Assembly: GCA_003218885.1 (NCBI GenBank)
Contig: QHOV01000094.1
Coordinates: 1 to 33,354, forward strand
Direction of reading: 5' to 3'
DNA from: Verrucomicrobiota bacterium
Lineage (GTDB): Bacteria > Verrucomicrobiota > Verrucomicrobiia > Chthoniobacterales > UBA10450
DNA length: 33,354 nt
Shown: one piece after another, positions 16,635 through 24,273 of the stretch
Layout of the letters: each line of letters begins with the position of its first letter
Numbering within the stretch: the stretch's first letter is position 1
Made by a program: the position numbers and the translations under genes
The notes under the pieces: model-generated
Database searches by the model: none
Seen by the model: only the letters and a program-made list of their open reading frames with translations
Told to the model about the DNA's origin: nothing

Positions 16635-17272
16635 CGGATCGCCAGGGTGCCCGGGGCGACAAAGCCCGGAATAGCCGAAGCCAGCGAGGTATCCACAATA
16701 CTCACTGCAGCGCCGACTCCTACGACGTCGTATAATGTTATGATGTCACTGGAGCGCATCCGGATGCATCCATAGCTTGCAGGTGTTCCGATCAGCCGTT
16801 CCTCCGGCGTACCGTGAATGTAGATATCCCGCGTGAACGCGTTGGTGTTTTGCGCCTCGAGTCCGCGCAACCAGAGAATGCGCGTCACGATCGGATCCCG
16901 GCCAGGCGAATCAGGCAGGACGATTTCGCCAGTACGCCGCCGATCTTTGAATACGGCGCCCTGTGGCGCATTATCTCCAATTTTCTTCGCGATCTCCAAT
17001 TGGCCCAGCGGTGTGTACCTGCTGCCTGGCCAATCGCCGAGACCGAACTTGGAGGTGGAAACTGGATAGATGGCCATCAGATTGCCGCGGTCGAGAACGG
17101 CTAACTTCTGCTCGCGTGTGCTAATCACGATTTGATGCCGCGTGTCGGGCGCTGCGCAGGATGCAAGCAACATTGTGAATAGCAGCAGGTAGGGACGGAT
17201 CGCCGAGCCGTCCGTTTTGTTTCCCGTTATCGGCGCGCCCGGCGGTCGCGTCCTACCATGGTGAATTTTCAT
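16631..17272 (-). CDS. L,D-transpeptidase (YkuD domain) lipoprotein
   Basis: The catalytic motif IYIHGTPEERLIGTPASYGCIRM-type region holds the His and the nucleophilic Cys of YkuD/ErfK enzymes, which form 3-3 peptidoglycan cross-links or attach proteins to peptidoglycan. A hydrophobic stretch YLLLFTMLLASC ends in a lipobox-like LASC, suggesting a periplasmic lipoprotein. I chose ATG 17272 because it overlaps the tatD stop by 4 nt (ATGA); the longer frame to 17458 lies inside tatD. Residues ~6-28, between the start and the hydrophobic helix, are encoded by a REPIN-like element, giving an unusually long n-region (RTRPPGAP, TDGSAIRPY). Its stop codon also comes from a repeat. Confidence 0.85.
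   Translation of the reverse strand: MKIHHGRTRPPGAPITGNKTDGSAIRPYLLLFTMLLASCAAPDTRHQIVISTREQKLAVLDRGNLMAIYPVSTSKFGLGDWPGSRYTPLGQLEIAKKIGDNAPQGAVFKDRRRTGEIVLPDSPGRDPIVTRILWLRGLEAQNTNAFTRDIYIHGTPEERLIGTPASYGCIRMRSSDIITLYDVVGVGAAVSIVDTSLASAIPGFVAPGTLAIR
17189..17256. repeat. REPIN-like element embedded inside a coding sequence
   Basis: A 68-bp unit beginning GTAGGGACGGATCGCC and ending GGTCGCGTCCTAC, with GGACGG/CCGTCC and GGCG/CGCC pairings in each half. It lies within the 5' part of the L,D-transpeptidase gene and encodes the region between the start codon and the lipoprotein signal helix. Its ends match the elements at 16585 and 24260. Confidence 0.6.
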
Positions 17273-18132
17273 GCGCGATTGAATTGAAAAAACTTCTCCG
17301 CGGTTTCGCTTGTCGCCTCGGCAATTTCTTCCAACGGGACCTGCCGTGCTGCCGCGATTGTTTCCGCTACGATGCGCGTATGCGCCGGTTCGCAGCGCTT
17401 TCCACGGAAAGGAACGGGCGCCAGATACGGGCAATCGGTTTCCACCATGAATTTCCACAGCGGGATTTGTGCCGCGACTTCTCGCACGGCTGCGCCGTTT
17501 TTGAAAGTGACAATTCCAGTGAACGAAACGAAGTGGTCAAGATCGAGAACTTCACTCGCCTGATCGAGCGAGCCGCCAAAACAATGAAAAACGCCGCGCA
17601 GTTTGCCCGTGTATGGCTGCAGGATTTTGAGCGTGTCCTCCCACGCGTCGCGTTGATGGATCACTGCGTTGAGCCCCAGCTCCACCGCGAGGTCGAGTTG
17701 CTGTTCAAATAAACTCACTTGTTTAGATTTGTAAGCGCCGTCGCGAATCTGTGCTTCGATTTCTTCATCGGTCTCAGTGCGCAGTGCAGTCATTACCTGG
17801 ACCTGCTTTTCTTTCGCCACTTCTTCGCTTGGCAGACGATGATAATCGAGGCCCGTCTCGCCTATCGCCACAACGCGCGGGTGCTTTGCTAGTTCACGCA
17901 ACGGCGTAAAAATATCTTCTTCCGCCTCTTGCACGTACGTGGGATGAACGCCGACAGTCGCGTAAACAGCCGGATATCTTTCCGCCAGATCGATCGCGCG
18001 CCGGCTACCCTCGATTGAGGTGCCGATGGTAATGACGCGGGTTACGCCCGCCTCGGTCGCGCGACGCAGCACGTCGTCGAGATCTTGGGCAAAATCAGGA
18101 TAATCCAGATGCGCGTGGGTTTCGACTAGCAT
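17269..18132 (-). CDS. tatD: TatD-family metal-dependent hydrolase (DNase-like)
   Basis: Amidohydrolase-fold nuclease: the N-terminal metal ligands are in THAHLDYP, followed by VYATVGVHP, VAIGETGLDYHR, AVIHQRDAWEDTL, GVFHCFGGS and FMVETDCPYLAPVPFRGKRCEP, all TatD signatures. The start at ATG 18132 (MLVETHAHLD) matches the family; the frame back to 18159 adds nine residues. Between GLDYHRLPSEEVAKEKQ and the next conserved helix there is an extra acidic stretch (TETDEEIEAQIRDGAYKSK) of about 30 residues not found in typical TatD. The 4-nt overlap with the L,D-transpeptidase start suggests co-transcription. Confidence 0.93.
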   Translation of the reverse strand: MLVETHAHLDYPDFAQDLDDVLRRATEAGVTRVITIGTSIEGSRRAIDLAERYPAVYATVGVHPTYVQEAEEDIFTPLRELAKHPRVVAIGETGLDYHRLPSEEVAKEKQVQVMTALRTETDEEIEAQIRDGAYKSKQVSLFEQQLDLAVELGLNAVIHQRDAWEDTLKILQPYTGKLRGVFHCFGGSLDQASEVLDLDHFVSFTGIVTFKNGAAVREVAAQIPLWKFMVETDCPYLAPVPFRGKRCEPAHTRIVAETIAAARQVPLEEIAEATSETAEKFFQFNRA

Positions 18133-18176
18133 GGGTTGATTGTAGAGCGATTGCGCCAAACGCCAACTTCCGGACT

Positions 18177-18198
18177 GGCGTCCGCCGCGGCGGACGCC
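18177..18198. repeat. Perfect 22-bp palindrome after fabH
   Basis: Arms GGCGTCCGCC and GGCGGACGCC are separated by GC. It lies eight bases downstream of the fabH stop on the minus strand. It could stabilise or end the fabH transcript, but no U-run follows. Its composition resembles the REP-type elements nearby, though the GTAG foot is not clear. Confidence 0.55.
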
Positions 18199-18205
18199 CT
18201 AGGGC

Positions 18206-19228
18206 TCACCATTCGAGTATCGTGCTCGCCCAGGTGAGCCCGCCCCCGAAAACAACCATTAGAACATAGTCGCCGCGCTTGATCCGACCGCTGCGATTGG
18301 CTTCGTCGAGTGCGATGGCAACGGCCGCAGCGGACGTATTGCCGTAGCGATCCAGATTCACAAACATCTTGTCGCGCGAAATGCCGAGCCGATCCGCGAT
18401 AGCCTCAATGATGCGGACATTCGCCTGATGCGGAATAACGCAAGCAATGTCCTCGATGGAGAGTCCGGCTTGGTCGAGGACTTTCCTGGCGGCGTTCAAC
18501 ATTGCGGTGACAGCCTGTTTGTAAACTTCCTTGCCGCTCATGTGGATCGTTGCCAAATGCATATCGACATTTTCCCTCGTGATCGGGCAGCGCGAACCGC
18601 CGCCAGGCATGAACAAAATATCGCTGTACTGGCCGTCGCTGCCGATGTGAGTGCTGATGACACCGTGCGCGCTGCCCCGATGGCGCAAAACGGCAGCGCC
18701 AGCACCATCTCCAAAAAGGACGCAGGAGTTGCGATCGGTCCAGTTCGTGATCGATGTCAATTTCTCGGCTCCGATCACAAGAACAGTGTCGTGGGTATGT
18801 GAGGTAATGAATTGTTGCGCAATCTCCAAGCCAAAGAGAAAGCCCGCGCAGGCTGCGGCAATATCGAGGCAAGCGGCGTTGGTGGCCCCAATCTTCTTCT
18901 GAACGAAGCAGGCCGTGGCCGGGAATAGCATGTCGGGAGTGGCCGTTGCCACGATAATGAGATCGATCTCTTTCGGTGAAATCTTCGCCTGCTCGATCGC
19001 CTTGAGCGCTGCCTTGGTCGCCATATCGCTCGTGTTTTCATCCTTTGCGGCAATACGGCGCTCCTTGATGCCGGTGCGCGTGATGATCCAATCGTCGCTG
19101 GTATCAACCATGCGTGAGAGGTCCGCATTGGTCAGAATCTTTTCGGGCACATAACTCCCTGTGCCGATGATTGAGACCGTGCGCAGCGCTTTAGTGGAGC
19201 GCGCGCTCGAGCGGGGCTGTCGTTTCAT
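18206..19228 (-). CDS. fabH: 3-oxoacyl-[acyl-carrier-protein] synthase III
   Basis: Initiates type II fatty-acid synthesis by condensing acetyl-CoA with malonyl-ACP. It shows TSDDWIITRTGIKERRI, the nucleophilic Cys127 in LDIAAACAGF, IPHQANVRIIEA with the catalytic His, and DRYGNTSAAAV with the catalytic Asn. The C terminus FGGGLTWASTILEW is typical. The only plausible start (ATG 19228) gives a ~16-residue N-terminal extension that overlaps plsX by 38 nt. A GAGGAG lies about 13 nt upstream. The plsX-fabH order is the classic phospholipid/fatty-acid operon. Confidence 0.96.
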   Translation of the reverse strand: MKRQPRSSARSTKALRTVSIIGTGSYVPEKILTNADLSRMVDTSDDWIITRTGIKERRIAAKDENTSDMATKAALKAIEQAKISPKEIDLIIVATATPDMLFPATACFVQKKIGATNAACLDIAAACAGFLFGLEIAQQFITSHTHDTVLVIGAEKLTSITNWTDRNSCVLFGDGAGAAVLRHRGSAHGVISTHIGSDGQYSDILFMPGGGSRCPITRENVDMHLATIHMSGKEVYKQAVTAMLNAARKVLDQAGLSIEDIACVIPHQANVRIIEAIADRLGISRDKMFVNLDRYGNTSAAAVAIALDEANRSGRIKRGDYVLMVVFGGGLTWASTILEW

Positions 19229-20222
19229 GGTAACGGCGAATCTCCTCGACGATATGCGGGTTCACCTGCTGTTCAATGGACTCGGCCGCCACTCGTAGCG
19301 CATTTTTGATCGCCAACGGCGTGCTCGCCCCGTGCGCGATGATGCAAATCCCGTTCACGCCGAGAAGCGGACTGCCGCCGTACTCTTCATAATTCGTCTT
19401 GTCCTTAATCGTTCCAATGGCATTCTTCGCGAGGAATGCGCCGACTTTTCGCATCGTCGTTCGCATGAGCTCGTGCTTGAGCCACTGAAACATCGCCACC
19501 GCAATCGATTCGCACGTTTTCAAGATCACATTGCCAACGAATCCGTCGCAGACGACGACTTCAACCGGATCTTCAAAGAGATGACGGCCTTCTATGTTGC
19601 CAACGAAGTTAAGCGAACTTGGTCTCAGCATCTTGAATACTTCCTTGGTCAATTCGGTGCCTTTAACATCCTCGTCGCCGAGCGAAACCAAGCCAACGGT
19701 CGGATTCTTGTAATGCAGGACATGCCGTGAATAAACCGAGCCCATGAACGCATATTGAAGAAGATGCTCTGGGCGCGCATCGATGTTCGCGCCCGCGTCG
19801 ATCAAAACGAAGACATTCGTTTCGGTCGGAAGCACGGCCGCAATACCCGGTCGATCGATTCCTGGCAATGTACGGAGCTTAATCGTGCTCGCAGTGACGG
19901 CTGCACCTGTGTGCCCGGCGCTTACGACTGCATCTGCGTCGCCATGCTTCACCAGATCGACAGCGCGGCTGATTGACGAATCTTTCTTTCGGCGCACTGC
20001 CGTCCAGGCGCGATCGCTCATGTCAACCACCTGAGTGGAATGCACAATTTCGATGCGTGAATCGTTGCACTGATGTTTGCGCAACTCGTTTTCGATCTTG
20101 GTGGAGTCTCCGACCAGGTAAAGCTTGTTGATCTGCTGGTAATCGCGCAGCGCCATCACGGCGCCGGCAACGAGGTTAGGCGGACCAAAATCACCGCCCA
20201 TCGCGTCGAGGGCGATCTTCAT
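19191..20222 (-). CDS. plsX: Phosphate acyltransferase PlsX
   Basis: Converts acyl-ACP to acyl-phosphate for phospholipid synthesis. Family landmarks are MKIALDAMGGDFGP at the N terminus, DAVVSAGHTGAAVTAS, NVFVLIDAGANIDARPEHL, YSRHVLHYKNPTVGLVSLG, VCDGFVGNVILKTCE and YGGSPLLGVNGICIIAHGAS. The length of 343 residues is normal. It lies between rpmF and fabH on the minus strand and overlaps fabH. The 122-nt gap to rpmF carries a small hairpin at 20322. Confidence 0.97.
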   Translation of the reverse strand: MKIALDAMGGDFGPPNLVAGAVMALRDYQQINKLYLVGDSTKIENELRKHQCNDSRIEIVHSTQVVDMSDRAWTAVRRKKDSSISRAVDLVKHGDADAVVSAGHTGAAVTASTIKLRTLPGIDRPGIAAVLPTETNVFVLIDAGANIDARPEHLLQYAFMGSVYSRHVLHYKNPTVGLVSLGDEDVKGTELTKEVFKMLRPSSLNFVGNIEGRHLFEDPVEVVVCDGFVGNVILKTCESIAVAMFQWLKHELMRTTMRKVGAFLAKNAIGTIKDKTNYEEYGGSPLLGVNGICIIAHGASTPLAIKNALRVAAESIEQQVNPHIVEEIRRYHETTAPLERALH

Positions 20223-20321
20223 TAGTGCGAAACTTTGCGAACTTTATTCGCCGAATGCAAAGTGAAAATTGTAGCCGCTTTGCTCTGCGACGCATGATAC
20301 CGACTATCCAACATTCGGTGT

Positions 20322-20337
20322 CGCCAGCAGGCTGGCG
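20322..20337. other. Short hairpin between rpmF and plsX
   Basis: CGCCAGC/GCTGGCG, 7 bp with a 2-nt loop, eight bases past the rpmF stop on the minus strand. There is no U-run, so it is more likely an mRNA-stabilising or attenuating structure than a terminator. Confidence 0.4.
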
Positions 20338-20344
20338 GCCACAG

Positions 20345-20527
20345 CTATTTGCTTTCGAGCGTCAACACCTGTCGCCCTCGGTAATAGCCGCACGATGGGC
20401 AGGCGATGTGCGACGGGACGCTGCTTCCGCACTGGGGACATTTGTTGAGTTGCGAGCCACGCCAGCGGTTCGCAGCTTTGCGCATGCGCAACCGCATTTT
20501 GGATGTTTTGCGTTTTGGGACTCCCAT
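20345..20527 (-). CDS. rpmF: 50S ribosomal protein L32
   Basis: 60 residues starting MGVPKRKTSKMRLRMRKAAN, close to the family MAVPKRRTSK opening. CPQC and CPSC form the two halves of the zinc-ribbon (Cys4 type, not the zinc-free variant). Length and basic composition fit L32. It lies between yceD and plsX, the conserved bacterial arrangement. Confidence 0.96.
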   Translation of the reverse strand: MGVPKRKTSKMRLRMRKAANRWRGSQLNKCPQCGSSVPSHIACPSCGYYRGRQVLTLESK

Positions 20528-20593
20528 GGCAGGCGACGACTAAAGCATGATCCTTGTGAAAAACAACCAGCCGCCTGCGAAAAGTCAAAAGGG

Positions 20594-20665
20594 TTACAAC
20601 GTTACAATGTTAATACCGGACGCCGTTGTACCTCTTGTAACGTTTAACTCTTTTAACGTTGTAAC
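20594..20665. repeat. 72-bp element with 12-bp terminal inverted repeats between yceD and rpmF
   Basis: GTTACAACGTTA (20594-20605) is exactly inverted as TAACGTTGTAAC (20654-20665). A further related TTGTAACGTTTAAC lies between them. The right end overlaps the yceD 3' end: the last sense codons (tta caa cgt taa) and the stop codon come from the repeat. It resembles a miniature inverted-repeat element and is AT-rich compared with its surroundings. Confidence 0.6.
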
Positions 20666-21099
20666 TTCAGTTTATCCAGTGCGCTCCAATCCGACTTGCG
20701 ATTTGCATCCTGCTCCGCAGTTTTGACCTGTTTCGCCTTGCAAACCCGACGGCCGTCCCTGTCGCAATGCGGATGCGCTGGCAGGTTTAGTAAAATTTCC
20801 TCGCGAATAGAGGGGGTAAGATCGACAGTCTCCGGCCCGTGCAGCTCCATGTGCACGGCGAATGCAGGCACTCGAATCTCGTGCACGAATTTTTCCAGAC
20901 ACGACACGCAACGCAGCTCAACTAGCTGTGACAGCGAGCCATTCGCCCACAGGGCGCCTCCCGCAACGCCAAGATCGATATCGTAATGCAGTCGGCCAGC
21001 GCAACGAATTCCCTCTGATTCCAGTTCCTGGATTGGGCAATCCTCTTCCCCTTCCAGATGCAGACCTTGGGCTGGAATTTGTTTTAGGTGCACTTTCAT
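20653..21099 (-). CDS. yceD: YceD/DUF177 family protein
   Basis: DUF177 protein, a family linked to 23S rRNA accumulation and usually encoded just before rpmF. It has the conserved Cys pair in LRCVSCLEKF and a C-terminal segment with Cys residues (HPHCDRDGRRVC) that could complete a metal site. 148 residues is normal. The last residues (LQR-stop) are encoded by the inverted-repeat element at 20594-20665. Only 22 nt separate it from coaD, so coaD-yceD-rpmF-plsX-fabH is probably one operon. Confidence 0.9.
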   Translation of the reverse strand: MKVHLKQIPAQGLHLEGEEDCPIQELESEGIRCAGRLHYDIDLGVAGGALWANGSLSQLVELRCVSCLEKFVHEIRVPAFAVHMELHGPETVDLTPSIREEILLNLPAHPHCDRDGRRVCKAKQVKTAEQDANRKSDWSALDKLKLQR

Positions 21100-21121
21100 G
21101 AGCCAAACCCGTCGGGGTTGA

Positions 21122-21598
21122 TCAACTGAATTTCCTGCTCAGCGCCTTAGCCACACACGCTGGAACGAAACTCGAGACATCGCCGCCGAGACGCGCGATT
21201 TCTTTTACAATTCGAGAGCTCAGATAAGTGTATTCCTCCTTCGGCATTAAAAAAATCGTTTCTACCGCGGCATCCAGTTTTCGATTCATCAGCGCCATTT
21301 GAAATTCGAACTCAAAATCGGAGACCGCGCGTAAACCGCGGATCACTGCTCCGGCTTGTTCCGCCCTGGCGAATTCGACGAGCAACCCTTCGAACTCAGC
21401 GATTCGCACGTTGTCGATTCTACCGGCGGTCTCTTGCAGCAAATCGAGGCGTTCCTTTAACGGGAAAAGCGGTTGTTTCTCGTCATTGTGCGCGACAGCG
21501 ACAACGACTTCATCGAACAGTTTTCGCGCACGCTCAATCACATCCAGGTGACCGTTGGTCACCGGATCGAAGCTGCCGGGATAAATCGCGCGTCGCAT
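21122..21598 (-). CDS. coaD: Phosphopantetheine adenylyltransferase
   Basis: Penultimate step of coenzyme A synthesis. RRAIYPGSFDPVTNGHLDVI carries the nucleotidyltransferase TNGH motif. IRGLRAVSDFEFEFQMALMN and YTYLSSRIVKEIARLGGDVS are family signatures. 158 residues is typical. It heads the minus-strand operon with yceD and rpmF, and is divergent from the universal stress protein gene. Confidence 0.96.
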   Translation of the reverse strand: MRRAIYPGSFDPVTNGHLDVIERARKLFDEVVVAVAHNDEKQPLFPLKERLDLLQETAGRIDNVRIAEFEGLLVEFARAEQAGAVIRGLRAVSDFEFEFQMALMNRKLDAAVETIFLMPKEEYTYLSSRIVKEIARLGGDVSSFVPACVAKALSRKFS

Positions 21599-21706
21599 CT
21601 GCGAAAATTCGCAGAGGAACTTAGAAATGAAAAGCAGATTGGTAAGGCGCGGCCGCCGAGGGCGCCATCTCTGTGTTGCCGAATTCCCCTGGAGCGCGAC
21701 AGTTCA

Positions 21707-22543
21707 ATGCATTCCATGGCTGATCCATCGCCATACAAAAGCATTGCCGTGGCGACGACATTTTCGCCGCGCTTCAGAGAGGTTCTAGCCGAAGCGAAGC
21801 GAATCCGGGAACGTTTTCCGGCCGATCTTCATCTGATCTATGTGGGCGAGCGAAATAAAGAAACAGCAGAGAAGTTCAGCGACGCCCTCGCGGCGCTGCA
21901 TCTTCCGGCCAATTCAGCGATTCATTATGAGCAAGGAGACCCGGCCGAAGCTATTTTGCGCGCGCTCGCTCGTGAGAAGATCGACGTGATTGTGGCCGGC
22001 GCACTGGAAAAGGAGGTCGTGTTGCATCCATTTCTTGGTAATGTCGCCCGCCGCCTCGTGCGAGAAGCGCCCTGTTCGGTTGTGCTCTTCACGAGGCCTG
22101 CGGCGAACCCCAAACCGTTGCGTCGGATCGTTTTCGTTGCCGATTATTCCAGTCACGGGCTAAAGGCTTTGAAAATAACGCTGCCGCTGGCCGCGTCCGA
22201 ACCGTGCGACCGGCTTTACGTTATTCGCATTATTACCACGTTTGATCAGGCCCGCGCGTCGATGGGCGCGGGTGGCAGTAAAGGCAAAGATTCCAACGCA
22301 CACGACGCCGAGGAAGAGGCGCTGGAACAATTCGTTCTGTCGGCCGGCGCAACGGATGTACCGATTGAGGTCCGCTGTGTCCGCGGCAATACCGGATTGG
22401 CTGCGTCGGACTTCGTTCAATCGGTCAAGGCGGATTTGCTGGTAGTGCCGCTGCAGAAAAATGGCGAAGCAAGTCAGCCGCTTCCCAGTAACATTGCTTG
22501 GATCACCGATGTTATTCCGTGCAATCTCTGGGTGATTCGGTGA
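21707..22543 (+). CDS. Tandem-domain universal stress protein
   Basis: Two UspA-like domains. The first (about 10-135) runs YKSIAVATTFSPRFREVL to IDVIVAGALEKEVVLHPFLG with a partial nucleotide-binding signature (GNVARRLVREAPCSVVLF). The second starts at RRIVFVADYSSHGLKAL and ends IAWITDVIPCNLWVIR. The G-2x-G-9x-G(S/T) ATP loop is degenerate in both halves, so ATP binding is doubtful. The start at ATG 21707 is preceded by GGAG about 12 nt upstream; the longer frame overlaps coaD. Function is probably stress tolerance; the partner is unknown. Confidence 0.82.
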   Translation: MHSMADPSPYKSIAVATTFSPRFREVLAEAKRIRERFPADLHLIYVGERNKETAEKFSDALAALHLPANSAIHYEQGDPAEAILRALAREKIDVIVAGALEKEVVLHPFLGNVARRLVREAPCSVVLFTRPAANPKPLRRIVFVADYSSHGLKALKITLPLAASEPCDRLYVIRIITTFDQARASMGAGGSKGKDSNAHDAEEEALEQFVLSAGATDVPIEVRCVRGNTGLAASDFVQSVKADLLVVPLQKNGEASQPLPSNIAWITDVIPCNLWVIR

Positions 22544-22571
22544 ACTAAATCGCCGACCTTGCGCATGATTT

Positions 22572-22633
22572 GTAGAAGCGGTTGTGTTAACCACCACCTC
22601 ATCAGAATCGGCGGTTGACACAACCGCCGCTAC
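22572..22633. repeat. REPIN-like paired palindrome upstream of the YwaF-like gene
   Basis: It starts GTAGAAGCGGTTGTG and ends ACAACCGCCGCTAC. Left half GCGGTTG...AACCACC and right half GGCGGTTG...CAACCGCC are each self-complementary, and the two halves are inverted relative to each other, which is REPIN organisation. It ends eight bases before the chosen start of the membrane protein gene. Confidence 0.65.
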
Positions 22634-22640
22634 AACACGC

Positions 22641-23396
22641 ATGGAACATGAATTTCAACCGTACGGCCTCCCGCATCTCACGGTCATCTTTCTCACGATC
22701 GTGCTGCCGTTTGCGCTTGCCGCTATCGTGTGGCGCGCAAAATCATCGCGGGTTGAACGCGCGATTATCGCTGTTCTCTCGGCAGTGCTCGTGTTCGATT
22801 ATGTCGCTTATTTAGTTTTTATCCGCAGTCACGGCGTTGTGGATTGGCGACAAATGTTGCCGATGCAAATGTGCGACTGGGGCATGGTCGTTATGATCGT
22901 GGCGATGTGGACGGGCAGCCAGCGGTGGTTCGAAGTGGCATACTTCTGGGGAATTGGCGGCACGTTGCAGGCCGTTCTCACGCCAAACCTGCACTTTGGC
23001 TTTCCAGACTGGCGTTTCATCAGTTTTTTCACCTCGCATTGCGGCATTATCGTCGGCGTGGTTTTCCTGATGTTGACCCGGCGATACCGGCCGTATCCGA
23101 TGTCAATTGTGCGGGTCTGGCTGTGGTCGGAGTTTTATTTTGTGGTCACGTTCATCGCCGACGAACTGACTGGCTTTAACTACGGCTTTTTGCTGCATAA
23201 ACCCGAAGCGTTTTCCATTTTGAGTTTTCTCTCTGACTCACGACCGTTGTACCTCCTGCAAATGCACGGAGTCGCACTGCTCTTTTTTCTCGGGTTGTAT
23301 GCGCCATTTGCCATCGTCGATCTCGTGCGAGGCGGCCAATCGAGTGGCGGTTCAGGTGAACCGCCGCTACCTCGGTTGCTGGGAGTGCTGGGGTAG
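22641..23396 (+). CDS. TIGR02206/YwaF-family integral membrane protein
   Basis: 251 residues with about seven hydrophobic helices. Family features include LPMQMCDWGMVVMIVAMW, WGIGGTLQAVLTPNL, and FTSHCGIIVGVVFL followed by RRYRP. The function of the family is unknown. The start is ATG 22641 (MEHEFQPYG); an upstream frame would translate the REPIN. The last ~18 residues (GGSGEPPLPRLLGVLG) are encoded by a REP at 23346, and the stop TAG is the GTAG of a second REP at 23393. Confidence 0.8.
   Translation: MEHEFQPYGLPHLTVIFLTIVLPFALAAIVWRAKSSRVERAIIAVLSAVLVFDYVAYLVFIRSHGVVDWRQMLPMQMCDWGMVVMIVAMWTGSQRWFEVAYFWGIGGTLQAVLTPNLHFGFPDWRFISFFTSHCGIIVGVVFLMLTRRYRPYPMSIVRVWLWSEFYFVVTFIADELTGFNYGFLLHKPEAFSILSFLSDSRPLYLLQMHGVALLFFLGLYAPFAIVDLVRGGQSSGGSGEPPLPRLLGVLG
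23346..23370. repeat. GTAG-footed REP, 3' end of the YwaF-like gene
   Basis: GGCGGTTCA/TGAACCGCC arms (9 bp, 2-nt loop) are followed by GCTAC, so the GTAG foot is on the minus strand. It is translated as part of the membrane protein C terminus. Confidence 0.6.
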
Positions 23397-23418
23397 GGGC
23401 GATTGACCTCAATCGCCC
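23393..23418. repeat. GTAG-footed REP upstream of kdsA
   Basis: GTAGGGGCGATTGACC then TCAATCGCCC: a perfect 10-bp-arm palindrome (23397-23418) behind the GTAG foot. It is identical to the left half of the element at 24260. The TAG inside the foot is the stop codon of the YwaF-like gene. kdsA starts 24 nt further on. Confidence 0.7.
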
Positions 23419-23442
23419 GCTTCGCGAGAGTGAGCGCGGTCA

Positions 23443-24273
23443 ATGAAAGTCAAGCCTCTCAAAATCGGCAACGTCATGATCGGCGGCAAACGTCCGGCGT
23501 TCATTCTCGGGCCGTGCGTGATTGAGTCGGAGAAGTTTGTCTGGCGCATGGCGAAGAAGATCGCTGAAATCTGCTCTGCCGCAGATGTTGATTTCATTTT
23601 CAAGGCTTCCTACGACAAGGCAAATCGGACTTCGGTGCGATCGTTTCGCGGCATCGGCGTACGCGAAGGCTGCGAGATTCTTTCGGCCATCGGGCGTGAC
23701 TTGAAGATACCAGTGACAACCGATGTTCATTCCCCGAACGAAGCGGAGATCGCCAGCGAGAAGATCGACATGTTGCAAATCCCGGCGTTTCTCTGCCGGC
23801 AAACGGATCTGCTACGCGCTGCCGCGGAAACGGGTCGCGCAATCAATGTGAAGAAAGGTCAGTTCCTCGCGCCGTGGGACGTAACAAACATTGCCGAAAA
23901 ACTGATCGCCTTTGGCAACTCACAATTCTGTTTCACCGAGCGCGGCACGACGTTTGGCTATAACAACCTCGTGGCCGACATGCGCTCGCTCTATTGGATG
24001 CGCAAAGCCGGATATCGCGTGATCTTTGACGCGACGCATTCTGTGCAGCGGCCAGGCGGGGCAGGGGACTCGACGGCGGGCGACGGCGTCCTGGCACCAG
24101 CGCTGGCCAGGGCCGCGATTGCCACAGGCTGCGACGGAATCTTTATGGAGGTGCACGAAAATCCGGCGCGCGCGTTGTCGGATGGGCCGAATCAGATTCC
24201 GCTAAAGGATTTGCCGAAGCACCTGCGCATGTTAAAGGCTATTCATGCTGCCGTCTCGGGTAGGGGCGATTGA
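23443..24273 (+). CDS. kdsA: 3-deoxy-8-phosphooctulonate (KDO-8-P) synthase
   Basis: Condenses PEP with arabinose-5-phosphate to give KDO-8-P for lipid A-core synthesis. Signatures are FILGPCVIES, FKASYDKANRTS, VTTDVHSPNEAE, IPAFLCRQTDLL, INVKKGQFLAPWD and IFDATHSVQRPGG. The Cys in GPCVIES is the ligand position of metal-dependent (class II) enzymes such as that of Aquifex; E. coli-type enzymes have Asn. The final residues SGRGD and the TGA stop are encoded by a REP (GTAGGGGCGATTGA), so the native C terminus was probably replaced by repeat insertion. It heads the kdsA-lptC-lptA-lptB operon. Confidence 0.96.
   Translation: MKVKPLKIGNVMIGGKRPAFILGPCVIESEKFVWRMAKKIAEICSAADVDFIFKASYDKANRTSVRSFRGIGVREGCEILSAIGRDLKIPVTTDVHSPNEAEIASEKIDMLQIPAFLCRQTDLLRAAAETGRAINVKKGQFLAPWDVTNIAEKLIAFGNSQFCFTERGTTFGYNNLVADMRSLYWMRKAGYRVIFDATHSVQRPGGAGDSTAGDGVLAPALARAAIATGCDGIFMEVHENPARALSDGPNQIPLKDLPKHLRMLKAIHAAVSGRGD

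Noticed and set aside
17273-17458. N-terminal extension of the L,D-transpeptidase
   Set aside because: It lies entirely inside tatD in another frame; the ATGA overlap at 17269-17272 gives a natural start followed by a lipoprotein signal.
21473-21706. N-terminal extension of the universal stress protein into coaD
   Set aside because: It is antisense to coaD, unlike the UspA fold, and a better start with GGAG exists at 21707.
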